Notes under the pieces: generated by a model
The model's database searches: none
Told to the model about the DNA's origin: nothing
The model's input: only the letters and a program-made list of their open reading frames with translations
NCBI GenBank assembly: GCA_007827375.1
Contig: VISH01000001.1
Span: 868,001 to 932,000, forward strand
Source: Alteromonadaceae bacterium 2753L.S.0a.02
GTDB lineage: Bacteria > Pseudomonadota > Gammaproteobacteria > Pseudomonadales > Cellvibrionaceae
Length of the DNA stretch: 64,000 nt
Reading direction: 5' to 3'
Translations under genes and position numbers: made by a program
In this document: in pieces, positions 52,401 through 60,672 of the stretch
How positions within the stretch are numbered: the first letter of the stretch is position 1
Layout: the number at the start of each line of letters is the position of its first letter

Positions 52401-54707
52401 ATTTACTATTTAAATAATATTGGAAATCAAACGGAGAAATACCGCGCCGAGATCAATCAGGAATATCTTTCTTTTGCTTCCACATCAAATAGTACCAATA
52501 CTAAAGTACCGTGGAGAGCTGTTGTATTTTTTGCAATTATCGGAATCGCGCTTAACTGGAATCTTAATCGCGTTGGCTTTGCCCCAGGTGGATCTCTTAA
52601 TTGGTACTATAATAATTTGGCTCGTGCCACAGTTAACCGCGAGCGTAATGAAATTGAACAATTTGCGCATGATTACTACCGGTACTCCACCGAGAGATCT
52701 GAAAAGCAACCCATTGAAATGCTAGGTGAGTTAAATCCACAGTTAATTCCTTCTGATCAAAAGACGCTAACGACGGTAAACCCTGAACACCTCGGATCTT
52801 TCAGTTTTTATACAAGGGATACCGACCTACTGCAGTGGCTGAAGCTGTATTTTTGGGAACCAAAAGGAAATAAACATGATGTGGCAAAAATTACCCGTAA
52901 AAACCCAATGATATTTTATTGGATACTTACCCCTATCGGAGCATTCCTCATAGTGTTCGGCTGGCTAGCATTTAACCGCCATATAATTTATGCCCGTCTC
53001 TACGGCTCGCAAAGTATGCTACTTTTTTTCAACCGCTTATACAAAAAAAGCTTCCTCCACACACCCTTTTTACCGAATCCAAACCTGAGATTAATTCTGG
53101 TTCGCAGCCCCTTACGCGGCTTGCCCCTGCGGGCATTACTACAAAACCTACGCAGTAACGGCACAGCAAATACCAGTCCGTTCCTGGAAGTGCTTGCAAC
53201 GAACTCAGAACTGCAGCAATTGCTTTCGCAATCAGAAACGGTACCGGATGTACAACTCTACTGTGAAAAGCGGGAAGATAAATATTATCTGGAAATAGGT
53301 GAGCTCGCGAACAGCTTGGATGACAACAATAATCGTGACCAACTACTCAGTCTGTTAGAGAAGCTCAAGAGGCTCGTGCAGATAGGATCAATCGCTCGAC
53401 TCACGCTGTTCTGCAACGCAAGCAGTATGATGATGTTGTTGAGCGCAAACAGTTTACGTTCTAACGAGGCCCAGGAAATCACGCATCCCAGAAAAGCAGT
53501 CGAATCGAGAGAATCTAAAAATAGCCGAATGATATCCAGCACAGAATTTGCTAAGTGGGCACACCTGCTTAAGCACTTTACGGTAGACACCGGCTACTTA
53601 GTGGATGGAAAACTACGACTGCTTGCACACTCACCACGGAATCGCGGTTTTGACATCACTCAATATGTCCCGGGACTATCAACACGCGTGCAAAAAGATT
53701 TTGATAGCCTGTTAGAACAGCAAGAAGTGTTAAAAGAATTGCTTGAATCACATCAAAAGCTCATTGCCATGCAAATTTATTGCGAAAAGCACGATAATGG
53801 ATTTTTGGTTGAGGTGAGCGGTATGGAATCCTGCATTGAGAACGGGCAACAAAGATCTCATCTATTGACAATTTTAAACGAATTAAAACGTTTACAACTG
53901 TACGGTAAGCTGAATCAATTAACCGTTTTTTGCAACAGCGAAAAACTTAATATGTTATTAAACTCCGGGCCACTCGGCGATAGCTCGTTAACTCTTCGCG
54001 ACGATTTTCCACTCAATGATCAAGTTCAGTGGGCACAATATTTTAGCGATTTTTCCGTTGATACAGACGATTTTCTCGAAACACTGAATCCGGGCCTTAT
54101 CGCAAAAGAAACCAGCGCTATGCCAGGCCTCGGATTTATTCAACAGGCTCTCAGCACACACTACCCTGATGCCAATTTTGATCCTCACCAATACCGTACT
54201 AACGAGTATCATTGGCGCAATCTGTTCGGCACAGAAAAAACCGCTTGTGAACGCCGCTCTATTCAGTTTCTGCAAATTAAAGCCGGGGCTTATTATCGCT
54301 CAGTTTGGAATGCCTGCAACCCATCAGAAAAACTCGCGTTGTTTTATCTTGCCGGAGGCAAAAGAGCCAACCCAAAAAATATGAAGGCACTGGAAAGCCT
54401 GGCAGCAAGGGGCTTGATTCGGGTGGAGCAGGGACGACTTCGTATCGTGAATCAATCGTTTGCCGACTACGTTTTGAATGCTGAAGATATCAATACCATA
54501 CAACAACTGATAAAACAGGGAGAAAGTGGCCTCTGGCAGGATAATCGCGTATCGGTTTATATTCTGCTCGGTTTGGCTCTAGTGCTACTCTCGCTTTGGA
54601 CCGGCACCACAATAACCATGTTGCTGTACTCCCTGGTCGGAATAGTTGCGCTCGCGAGTAATTTAATCAGTGGCATAGGTTTTATACGAACCCGCTTTTT
54701 GTCCTAA
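49461..54707 (+). CDS. Giant polytopic membrane protein with duplicated cytoplasmic module and winged helix
   Basis: 1748 residues from the ATG at 49461 (a TTG at 49395 is also in frame; neither has a good ribosome site). One N-terminal helix, then an about 240-residue extracytoplasmic domain, two helices, a second large domain (about 350-715, Asn/Lys/Ser-rich, Cache-like layout), then about nine helices. The C-terminal cytoplasmic part starts with LILVRSPLRGLPLRALLQNL, in the position of a P-loop but without GKS/T. It holds two related modules (LYCEKREDKYYLEIGEL from 53250, IYCEKHDNGFLVEVSGM from 53769; about 173 residues apart). A winged-helix-like stretch follows (LALFYLAGGKRANPKNMKAL, then RGLIRVEQGRLRIVNQSF), and two terminal helices. 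Sensor-like architecture resembling degenerate STAND/NTPase proteins; function unknown. Confidence 0.8.
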   Translation: MDEKEQKSKHKYGINIIVLAPFLIFIVIPLFYLYFQHVTDRDQANNRHLFRTLGEASETINNRILQIDAARKYISKQVKQDGKPKVLPNSYGSEICKKELNKSGFKTIGRNFFYQSTKKTNESHDRPKGGCWKVPLKNLLPEPKTPYSQYLLVTEDNQVLANKGESQAFAITNTTQFAKQIAVEINRDWFKLASKIGGKTKDETTIEQDVKLPGYSYFFDIKVNPGEFRIYLYPFHFDPKINPIDEEEGTKIKNPTRLLLMGVTPKFALQEQDSKRSNLAEFIIIVIFLAFILSITRLLMTSEHQPIDGVWYYVTLSTSLLFFAVLSSAYFAWADRLVEQGHKAEQALELAIKTNKNFNGDLRGIFGEIKKITFSDRDNTSSHETDDWAEPFCDKLEKVSSNDDNNTNRSPTQHKEQICLELKKHFKHEKDSSITSTLKISKNSCENANTKNNLNKTKINENSKNSENKLCVYFNKNFEFSEQSSTPKDSALKYITDSVTYSSKTSENNLLSAFLIDESGIQKSPQFYNIEYQHKPKLLDLNHRDYFNKLKNKKGWEIPKAVNNGSDSKCPKQFYIQRLRNLTDRVLGTTLSTYRWHDNKCTVLAGDIKLPSLSWQTKINPNEQADITLMVVDRLSGEVLFHQDSQYALNENIYAAGADTRLLQHQLQSGKDSCSENTCGRPEKTLQPIAGNYQGKPGWFVTHRTSIDQWAIVTFFPDDTFENYFSNVFFINLYHFLIVAIVAIFIFWIFRLLQIRLDWRGLLKINTCIEARTMVLFSSLIVFSQIAGFWFDYALIKQFSLFEKLELKLPIFYLILVLFFGIYSCQYMIISYNQKCSVKIFSKFFGADNRTTRILAFKLISILIATFALREYFWVNEGPNLTDDQLLAILWIDAGLALIIFFYCLKNNQRQLNETKFYSHLLKSLYGRSIPEKDILMLYVLMLTLSLTIEYLLYSTSIWRPLISWAFSYSLLGLVMSWGLIYYLNNIGNQTEKYRAEINQEYLSFASTSNSTNTKVPWRAVVFFAIIGIALNWNLNRVGFAPGGSLNWYYNNLARATVNRERNEIEQFAHDYYRYSTERSEKQPIEMLGELNPQLIPSDQKTLTTVNPEHLGSFSFYTRDTDLLQWLKLYFWEPKGNKHDVAKITRKNPMIFYWILTPIGAFLIVFGWLAFNRHIIYARLYGSQSMLLFFNRLYKKSFLHTPFLPNPNLRLILVRSPLRGLPLRALLQNLRSNGTANTSPFLEVLATNSELQQLLSQSETVPDVQLYCEKREDKYYLEIGELANSLDDNNNRDQLLSLLEKLKRLVQIGSIARLTLFCNASSMMMLLSANSLRSNEAQEITHPRKAVESRESKNSRMISSTEFAKWAHLLKHFTVDTGYLVDGKLRLLAHSPRNRGFDITQYVPGLSTRVQKDFDSLLEQQEVLKELLESHQKLIAMQIYCEKHDNGFLVEVSGMESCIENGQQRSHLLTILNELKRLQLYGKLNQLTVFCNSEKLNMLLNSGPLGDSSLTLRDDFPLNDQVQWAQYFSDFSVDTDDFLETLNPGLIAKETSAMPGLGFIQQALSTHYPDANFDPHQYRTNEYHWRNLFGTEKTACERRSIQFLQIKAGAYYRSVWNACNPSEKLALFYLAGGKRANPKNMKALESLAARGLIRVEQGRLRIVNQSFADYVLNAEDINTIQQLIKQGESGLWQDNRVSVYILLGLALVLLSLWTGTTITMLLYSLVGIVALASNLISGIGFIRTRFLS

Positions 54708-54745
54708 AAACACTGATCGGCCCAACCTTATACTTCATCCAAGAT

Positions 54746-54754
54746 TGCTATAAT
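54746..54754 (+). promoter_or_regulatory. Extended -10 promoter element before the YkoF-like gene
   Basis: TGCTATAAT has a perfect TATAAT with the extended TGN element, 77 bp before the ATG at 54831. No convincing -35 box was found, as is common for extended -10 promoters. Confidence 0.45.
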
Positions 54755-54830
54755 ACTCGTCCTTACTTAGCGCAGCCTCTGCAAGCGCTGTAATCATCCA
54801 ACCTCTGTTAAAAGCACACGGGGCGCCAAC

Positions 54831-55082
54831 ATGAAACTCAGCGTAGAACTCACCTACTACCCCTTACAGCAACAAGACCCCGTCGCTGCCATCAAACAAA
54901 CCATCGCAAAACTTAACACCTACCCCGACCTTGCGATTAGCACCTTTCCCACAGCAACCGTGGTAATGGGCGAGCATGACACGGTTATGGCTATGCTTAG
55001 CGAGCTACTTGTCTGGGGCTATGAACAGTTCGGTCGTAGCGTGTTTATCGCCAAGTTTCTACCCGCTTACGAGGCTCTCTAA
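54831..55082 (+). CDS. YkoF/MTH1187-like thiamine-binding fold protein
   Basis: 83 residues. The sequence MKLSVELTYYPLQ, the middle FPTATVVMGEHDTVM and the end VFIAKFLPAYEAL fit the short YkoF-type (thiamine/hydroxymethylpyrimidine-binding) ferredoxin-like fold. Full-length YkoF has two such domains; this is a single-domain version. It is a stand-alone gene upstream of mgtE; no thiamine genes are near, so the ligand is unproven. Confidence 0.85.
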   Translation: MKLSVELTYYPLQQQDPVAAIKQTIAKLNTYPDLAISTFPTATVVMGEHDTVMAMLSELLVWGYEQFGRSVFIAKFLPAYEAL

Positions 55083-55231
55083 ACACGGAGAACCCAGACC
55101 TAGCCCTGCACACGCATTTGCATTAACGCAACACTACTTCGCGACGTTCTACAATAAAAGCAACCATCCCCCTTTCGCTTGCACAAGCCGTATAAATAGT
55201 ATTGCCACTGTGCACCCGCACCGGAGACGCC

Positions 55232-56602
55232 ATGTTAGACGAATCCTCACAAACGTTGTTGGCTAAGATTTCTAGCGCCGCGGCTGAACTCGACGACCCT
55301 GAGTTTATTGGTGCGCCACCGCTAGCGCTCTGGATTGGCGAAGCGGTCGAAGCGCTTCTGCCTGAAGAATTGGCCATTATTTTGGAAGCCTTGCCCACCA
55401 GCTCGCGTAAACGCGTTTTCCAGGCGCTGCCTTCAGAGCAACAGAAGCCCGTTTTTTTGGCGATGCAGGAGGAATCGCGTCGCGCCTTGGTTAAGCAGAT
55501 TGACGTATCTGAATTGGGGCCATTGCTTGATGAATTCGACGCCGAAGCGCTGTTGGAACTGGCCGAGGAATTACCCGAGCGCTTTATCGCAGAAGCCCTG
55601 GAACGCTTGGACACTGTTGAAAAAGAACGCTTTGAACGCGCTTCCAAGTACGATGTTGAAAAAGCCGGTCACTGGGTGAATTTCGATTTCGCGGTGGTGT
55701 ACAGCAACCTGAAAGTTTCCAGTGCGTTGCGACAATTAAAACGCACCGATTCCCGCTTGCCCGATCGCTTTTACATTCAAAACAAAAAAGGCATTTTGGT
55801 GGGCGAATTGGATTTGGCAAACGCCGCCACCGCCGAGCCGGGCAGTAAAGTAGTAGACCTTATGCAAGAAGTCGAAGATGTTGTGCAGGCCGGTGACAGC
55901 ATTGATGATGCCGCCGACAGTGTGATTTTAAGCGGCAGGGTTGCACTGCCAGTGGTGGAGGAAGACGGTCGTATTCTCGGGCGCTTAACCCTCAGCACCG
56001 CCTATGAGCATCGCGAAGAACTGGCCGACAAACAATTTTCCGCCGCCGGTGGTCTCGCAGAAGACGAAGACTTGTTTGCGCCCGTGTGGCGCAGTAGTCG
56101 CAACCGTGCCATCTGGCTGGGTATCAATTTGCTCACTGCTTTTCTGGCTTCCTGGTGTATCGGTTTGTTTGAAGCCACGCTGCAGCAAGTGGTAACCCTC
56201 GCGATATTAATGCCGGTGGTGGCATCTATGGGTGGAATTTCTGGCAGCCAAACACTCACTGTAATCGTACGCGCTCTGGCCCTGGGTAAAATAACCGACG
56301 CCAACCGACGTGGCGTGTTAAAAAAAGAATTTCGGGTGGGTGTGGTTAATGGTTTGTTATGGGCACTGATTATTGGGCAATGTGTGTATTGGTGGTTCGG
56401 CGAGTTGCTGCTGGGTTTTACCATCGCATTTGCTATTTTGGTGAATATTATTATTGCCGTGGTGGCGGGCGTACTGATTCCCGCAGCACTCGATAAACTC
56501 AAACTGGACCCGGCACTTTCTGGCTCGGTGGTATTAACCACGGTAACCGATGTGGTGGGTTTTGTGGTATTTCTTGGCGTCGGCGCAATCATACTTACTT
56601 GA
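55232..56602 (+). CDS. mgtE: Magnesium transporter MgtE
   Basis: 456 residues from ATG 55232 with GGAG 7-8 nt upstream. The MgtE N-domain (LLDEFDAEALLELAEELPER) is followed by a CBS pair (about 130-265, LDLANAATAEPGSKVVDLMQ and ILGRLTLSTAYEHREEL). Five membrane helices with the pore signature ILMPVVASMGGISGSQTL complete the protein. The channel imports Mg2+ and is gated by Mg2+ binding to the CBS/N domains. No M-box riboswitch could be identified in the short leader. Confidence 0.94.
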   Translation: MLDESSQTLLAKISSAAAELDDPEFIGAPPLALWIGEAVEALLPEELAIILEALPTSSRKRVFQALPSEQQKPVFLAMQEESRRALVKQIDVSELGPLLDEFDAEALLELAEELPERFIAEALERLDTVEKERFERASKYDVEKAGHWVNFDFAVVYSNLKVSSALRQLKRTDSRLPDRFYIQNKKGILVGELDLANAATAEPGSKVVDLMQEVEDVVQAGDSIDDAADSVILSGRVALPVVEEDGRILGRLTLSTAYEHREELADKQFSAAGGLAEDEDLFAPVWRSSRNRAIWLGINLLTAFLASWCIGLFEATLQQVVTLAILMPVVASMGGISGSQTLTVIVRALALGKITDANRRGVLKKEFRVGVVNGLLWALIIGQCVYWWFGELLLGFTIAFAILVNIIIAVVAGVLIPAALDKLKLDPALSGSVVLTTVTDVVGFVVFLGVGAIILT

Positions 56603-56770
56603 TTATGAGGGGGCCTGATTATGCGGGGGCTCTGGTGCGACCATATGTCGCATTCAATACTGCCAATACTGGCAGTACAATAACACCACTCTGGATTTCC
56701 GCTTACCGCTAATCCTGATTGCATGCTTGAGTTCGCTTGCCGAACTCGACAGTTTCACCTACAAATTTCA

Positions 56771-56797
56771 AGCCCGGTTTTTACCGGGCTTTTTTTG
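56771..56797. terminator. Intrinsic terminator after mgtE
   Basis: AGCCCGG (56771-56777), a TTTTTA loop and CCGGGCT (56784-56790) are followed by seven T. It lies between the convergent mgtE and TonB-receptor genes. Confidence 0.8.
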
Positions 56798-56838
56798 GTT
56801 TAGGGTTTTCGTGTTACCCACATGTTTTTTAGTCGAAC

Positions 56839-58953
56839 TTAAATATTCCAATGCAATCTCACACTTACCGCGCGGGGCTTGCCGTAATACGATTGTTCCC
56901 ATTGTAAACTGCTGAGATATTTTTGATCGCTCATATTTTCAATATTCAGGCTTAAGCCGAGGCGCTCGTTAAAATCAAACGCCCCGTAAGCGCCAACCAC
57001 GAAGTAACTCGGCTGCTCAATACGGCCCGCGGCAGCTTGATAGTAAATATCACTTTGCCAACGACCGGAAACGCCCCACTGCAAGCGTTCGCTGGCTTGC
57101 CACTGCAAAACTGTTTTCAAGGTTTTACGGGGAATAAATGTGCGGCTTTGTTCGCCTTCGGGGTCGTGCAGCCGCAATTGGGTATACCCCACCTGCAGGT
57201 TGACTGAATCGCTTAGCGCGCCTGCCGCTTCAATTTCAAAACCCTTAGAGCGTGCCGATATACCCCGATACAAGGCCCAGTCGAAATCGTCGCTGTAGTC
57301 TTCATCATCTATATCGTCGCCATCGCTATAGCCCGCAAACTCCGCGAGATTATCCTGCTCGGTTTTAAACACGGCGAAGCTTGTAAGCAAGCGATTGTCG
57401 AACCAGTTTTTCTTCACACCAGCTTCATAACTCTTGCCTTTGGCTGAGCCGAGCGGCTGAAAATCTTCCCCCAGCTCATATTGTGGTTGATAAATATCGC
57501 TGTAACTGGCGTAGGCATTTAAGCCAGCAATAACTTCCCAGGTTAAACCCAAGTAGGGACTACTGCCGCGCTCTTTGGAATCAGTGGCCACCCCCCAACT
57601 GAAGCCGCTATTTTCGTAACGCACCGCGTTGCCACCCACCAAGAATTTTAATTGCTCGGAAATGCTGAGTCGCAATACGCCGTACAAGCGATTTAAATCC
57701 ACCTGGGTTTGCGCCGCCAGATAAGGCTCATCCCATTGCGGGCGCGCCACTTCATCTCCGCGCCAGCCGGGGAATGCCGGCAGGGCATCCCAGCCGCTCA
57801 GTGCCGCGAAATCCTGCGATTCGCCATCCATTTTGGCAAGGCTCAAGCCGACAATTAACTGGTGACGCTGGCCCCAAGCATCAAAGCCGCCTTCAATTGC
57901 GGTGTCCCACTGTTTTTGTTCGGATGTCGTGTGGTATTTGCCGGGGTAGGGTTCAATGCCCAGGCCGGTTTCCTTATCGTAGCCTTGCGCGCCCAAATAG
58001 ATGTAAAACAATTCCGAAGGTTCATCGAATTCCGTGTAGGTGTATGTGGTACGCAAGGCCCAGTCATTCGCCAATTGCCAGCTTAGCTCTGCGAAGGCGG
58101 TGTCGGTGGTGGCATTCCAGTAGGTCCATTGCATGGTTGTGCTTGTCGACACATCAAATTCCGCTTGGGTGCCATCGCTGTACATCAGTGGCAGCGCACC
58201 CCAAAGCACGCCATCGCTTTTATTGGTGTGATGGGTGTAGCCTGCCGCGAGGGTTACCGCGCTGCCAACCTGACCATCCACAATGCCGTAAAAAACTTTG
58301 CGATTATTGTGGTAGTTATCCAGCCAGGAATCCTTGTCTTCCACCACCATTACCGAGCGCGCCGCCCAGCGACTGTCACCACTTAATGGCACAGACACAT
58401 CGGCTTCGGCGCGTTTCTGCTGCCACGAACCGACGGTAAATTTGGTATTCAGCAACAGCTCATTGGTGGGTCGTTTACGCACATAGTTAATCGTTCCAGA
58501 CGGGTTGCCGATGCCCGTAATCAGGCCGTTGGCGCCACGTATAATTTCCACTTTTTCATAAATTGCGGTATCCAAATCGCCTTGCACCAGGCCATCAAAC
58601 GGCACTCCCACGCCGTCAACATGCATACTGGTGATGTCGAAACCCCGCGCATTGTAGTAGGTGCGATCGGTCTCAATGGCTTCCACGTTTACACCAGTTG
58701 CCAGACTTAAGGTGCTGTTGATGTCGCTGAGCGCGAATTTATCCAGCGTATCACTACTTAACACGCTAACCGATTGTGGGGTATCGTAAATCGATAAATT
58801 TAATCCCGTTGCGCCCTGGCTTTGACGCTGTTCGCGCATGCCAATAATCACCAATTCTTCCATTGTATTACTCTCGCCAACAGCCCCCGGTGTTTGTGCC
58901 GCACAGAGGGCGGCGAGGGCGCAGGCGAGGCGTTTGCTGCGAGTAATAATCAT
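56839..58953 (-). CDS. TonB-dependent siderophore receptor
   Basis: 704 residues from ATG 58953 (GAGGTAG upstream); longer in-frame starts precede the signal peptide and are unlikely. The signal peptide ends PGAVGE. The TonB box-like segment MEELVIIGM is followed by a plug domain (SLATGVNVEAIETDRTYYNARGFDI, VEIIRGANGLITGIGNPSGTINYVRKRP), typical of FhuE/FpvA-like siderophore receptors. A 22-strand barrel completes it, ending in RLHWNI with an aromatic residue near the end. A perfect Fur box lies just upstream. It probably takes up a ferric hydroxamate-type siderophore; the exact ligand is unknown. Confidence 0.93.
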   Translation of the reverse strand: MIITRSKRLACALAALCAAQTPGAVGESNTMEELVIIGMREQRQSQGATGLNLSIYDTPQSVSVLSSDTLDKFALSDINSTLSLATGVNVEAIETDRTYYNARGFDITSMHVDGVGVPFDGLVQGDLDTAIYEKVEIIRGANGLITGIGNPSGTINYVRKRPTNELLLNTKFTVGSWQQKRAEADVSVPLSGDSRWAARSVMVVEDKDSWLDNYHNNRKVFYGIVDGQVGSAVTLAAGYTHHTNKSDGVLWGALPLMYSDGTQAEFDVSTSTTMQWTYWNATTDTAFAELSWQLANDWALRTTYTYTEFDEPSELFYIYLGAQGYDKETGLGIEPYPGKYHTTSEQKQWDTAIEGGFDAWGQRHQLIVGLSLAKMDGESQDFAALSGWDALPAFPGWRGDEVARPQWDEPYLAAQTQVDLNRLYGVLRLSISEQLKFLVGGNAVRYENSGFSWGVATDSKERGSSPYLGLTWEVIAGLNAYASYSDIYQPQYELGEDFQPLGSAKGKSYEAGVKKNWFDNRLLTSFAVFKTEQDNLAEFAGYSDGDDIDDEDYSDDFDWALYRGISARSKGFEIEAAGALSDSVNLQVGYTQLRLHDPEGEQSRTFIPRKTLKTVLQWQASERLQWGVSGRWQSDIYYQAAAGRIEQPSYFVVGAYGAFDFNERLGLSLNIENMSDQKYLSSLQWEQSYYGKPRAVSVRLHWNI

Positions 58954-59006
58954 AGTGGCTACCTCGTTGTGTTTCGCGCCAATATAATTCATAATGCGCA
59001 AATGTC

Positions 59007-59025
59007 AATGATAATTATTATCATT
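59007..59025. promoter_or_regulatory. Fur box shared by TonB receptor and PepSY gene
   Basis: AATGATAATTATTATCATT is a perfect 9-1-9 palindrome, close to the Fur consensus. It lies 54 bp from the receptor ATG and right before the divergent PepSY start, so iron should repress both genes. Confidence 0.88.
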
Positions 59026-59030
59026 CGCAT

Positions 59031-60239
59031 ATGGTGGTACATCACTTAAAACCATGTTTGGGGGCAGCAGTGCGGCACATATTGAGGGTTTTACACCGTT
59101 GGATGGGCTTGTTTACGGCGGTTTTTCTGGCGATTTCGGGGCTCACGGGTGCGGTGATTTCGTGGGATCACGAACTGGATGCCGCGCTCAATCCGCAGAT
59201 GTACAAGGCACAATGGCAACAGCCGCAGAGTGCCCTCGACCTGGCAAACCAGTTTGAAGCCAGTGCGCCAGATTTGATGGTGAGTTTCTTACCCCTACAG
59301 CATGAACCTGGCCACGCCTTAAATATATTTGTGAGCCCGCGCACCTCAAAAGCGAAGCAATCACTTACTTACAATCAGGTAGCCATGCACCCGGAAAGCG
59401 GTGCAGTACAAGCCACCCGGCTCTGGGGTGAAATATCCCTGGCGCGTGAAAACCTGTTGCCTTTCCTTTACAAGCTGCATTACTCCATGCACTTGCCGGA
59501 TATCGCATCACTGGAAACAGGTATATTGCTGATGGGACTTGTGGCAATGGTTTGGTCGCTGGACTGCGTCGTTGCACTGCTCATTTCTTTTCCCAGCACA
59601 CGCAACTGGCGCAAGAGTTTTGCGTTTCGTCTCAATCGCGGTGCCTACAAACTCAACTTCGATTTACACCGCAGCGGCGGTGTGTGGCTCTGGGCTTTAC
59701 TGTTGATACTCGCCGTTACCTCGGTATCCATGAACCTCGAGCACCAAGTGGTTCGCCCCCTGGTGAATACCATTTCGCCCCTAAGCCCCAGCCCATTCAC
59801 AAACGCCAGCTACGCGGAATTTTCCGCGCCTGAAATTTCGCGCGAAAATATTATTCTCATTGCTGCGAATTACGCCGAGCAAAAGGGTATTGACGAACCC
59901 ATGGGCGGTATTTTTTATTCCAGTGATTTTAATTTATACGGCGTAGGTTTTTTTGAACCCGGCAATAGCCACGGTGATGGAAGCCTGGGCAACACCTGGC
60001 TGTACTTCAACGGCGCAGACGGCAGTTATTCCGGAGCGACTATTCCAGGGCAAGGCAGTGCCGGCGATATTTATATGCAAGCGCAGTTTCCCTTACACAG
60101 TGGCCGAATCCTGGGAATTTGGGGGCGCGTGATAATGTCGATAATGGGTATTGCAGTAGCGGGGTTGTCGATTACCGGTATTGTGATTTGGGCGCGCAAA
60201 CGCCGCGCACGCCGTTTAAGCCTTCAAGGTAATTTGTGA
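59031..60239 (+). CDS. PepSY-associated membrane protein (iron-uptake type)
   Basis: 402 residues from ATG 59031; a GTG at 59070 with GGGGG 5 nt upstream gives the more usual MRHILRVLHRWMGLF start and may be the true one. Four membrane helices frame two PepSY-like periplasmic domains. The family pattern LHRWMGLFTAVFLAISGLTGAVISWDHEL is clear, as are His residues in KLHYSMHL and LHRSGGVWLW. Such proteins are thought to reduce or release iron from siderophores in the periplasm (FhuF-like or FpvG-like roles, inference). It is divergent from the TonB receptor across a Fur box. Confidence 0.9.
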   Translation: MVVHHLKPCLGAAVRHILRVLHRWMGLFTAVFLAISGLTGAVISWDHELDAALNPQMYKAQWQQPQSALDLANQFEASAPDLMVSFLPLQHEPGHALNIFVSPRTSKAKQSLTYNQVAMHPESGAVQATRLWGEISLARENLLPFLYKLHYSMHLPDIASLETGILLMGLVAMVWSLDCVVALLISFPSTRNWRKSFAFRLNRGAYKLNFDLHRSGGVWLWALLLILAVTSVSMNLEHQVVRPLVNTISPLSPSPFTNASYAEFSAPEISRENIILIAANYAEQKGIDEPMGGIFYSSDFNLYGVGFFEPGNSHGDGSLGNTWLYFNGADGSYSGATIPGQGSAGDIYMQAQFPLHSGRILGIWGRVIMSIMGIAVAGLSITGIVIWARKRRARRLSLQGNL

Positions 60240-60672
60240 CAGTGAAGCGCAGGAATTACTTCAGCAGCTCAATCGGTAAATATTAATGCTTATTGCATCC
60301 AATACTATTGGCGAGGGCGCATTATTTAAATAGATTTTCAGTAGCCTGTTTAAGCAGGCAAATTTAAAAAGTATTTTGGGGAAAGGTTGCTAGCTCAGCG
60401 TATTAATCCGGCTCACTAAAACTAAAAATTGACACCCTATACAACCATGTAACCGGTTGCATACGAATTACCACCTTTTGTCGAATAGCATTCATATCAG
60501 CTTTAGGTACAATTCGTTTCTCAGGTTTTTTTGCCCGACTGGGCAATCCTGATTACATTTTGAACGTCTAACAAACGTTTAAAATTTTCACCTAAAATGA
60601 TTAAGCCCGGCATAACCGGGCTTTTTTTAATCTATTTTTTGTCGGCCCTATTTTAAATGGCCATCAAAAAAA
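60240..60672. other. Intergenic region with bidirectional terminator
   Basis: About 430 bp between two convergent genes; apart from the terminator at 60604-60629 nothing is recognised. Confidence 0.5.
60604..60629. terminator. Intrinsic terminator between PepSY gene and ubiV
   Basis: AGCCCGG (60604-60610), loop CATAA, CCGGGCT (60616-60622), then seven T on the plus strand. AA runs flank it for the minus direction too. Confidence 0.75.

Noticed and set aside
56002..56724. 240-codon minus-strand frame over mgtE
   Set aside because: Antisense to the MgtE membrane region; Pro/Thr/Ser-rich product without domain, no ribosome site.
57774..58439. 221-codon plus-strand frame inside the TonB receptor gene
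   Set aside because: Shadow of the receptor gene; product Pro/Cys/Arg-rich without any recognisable motif.
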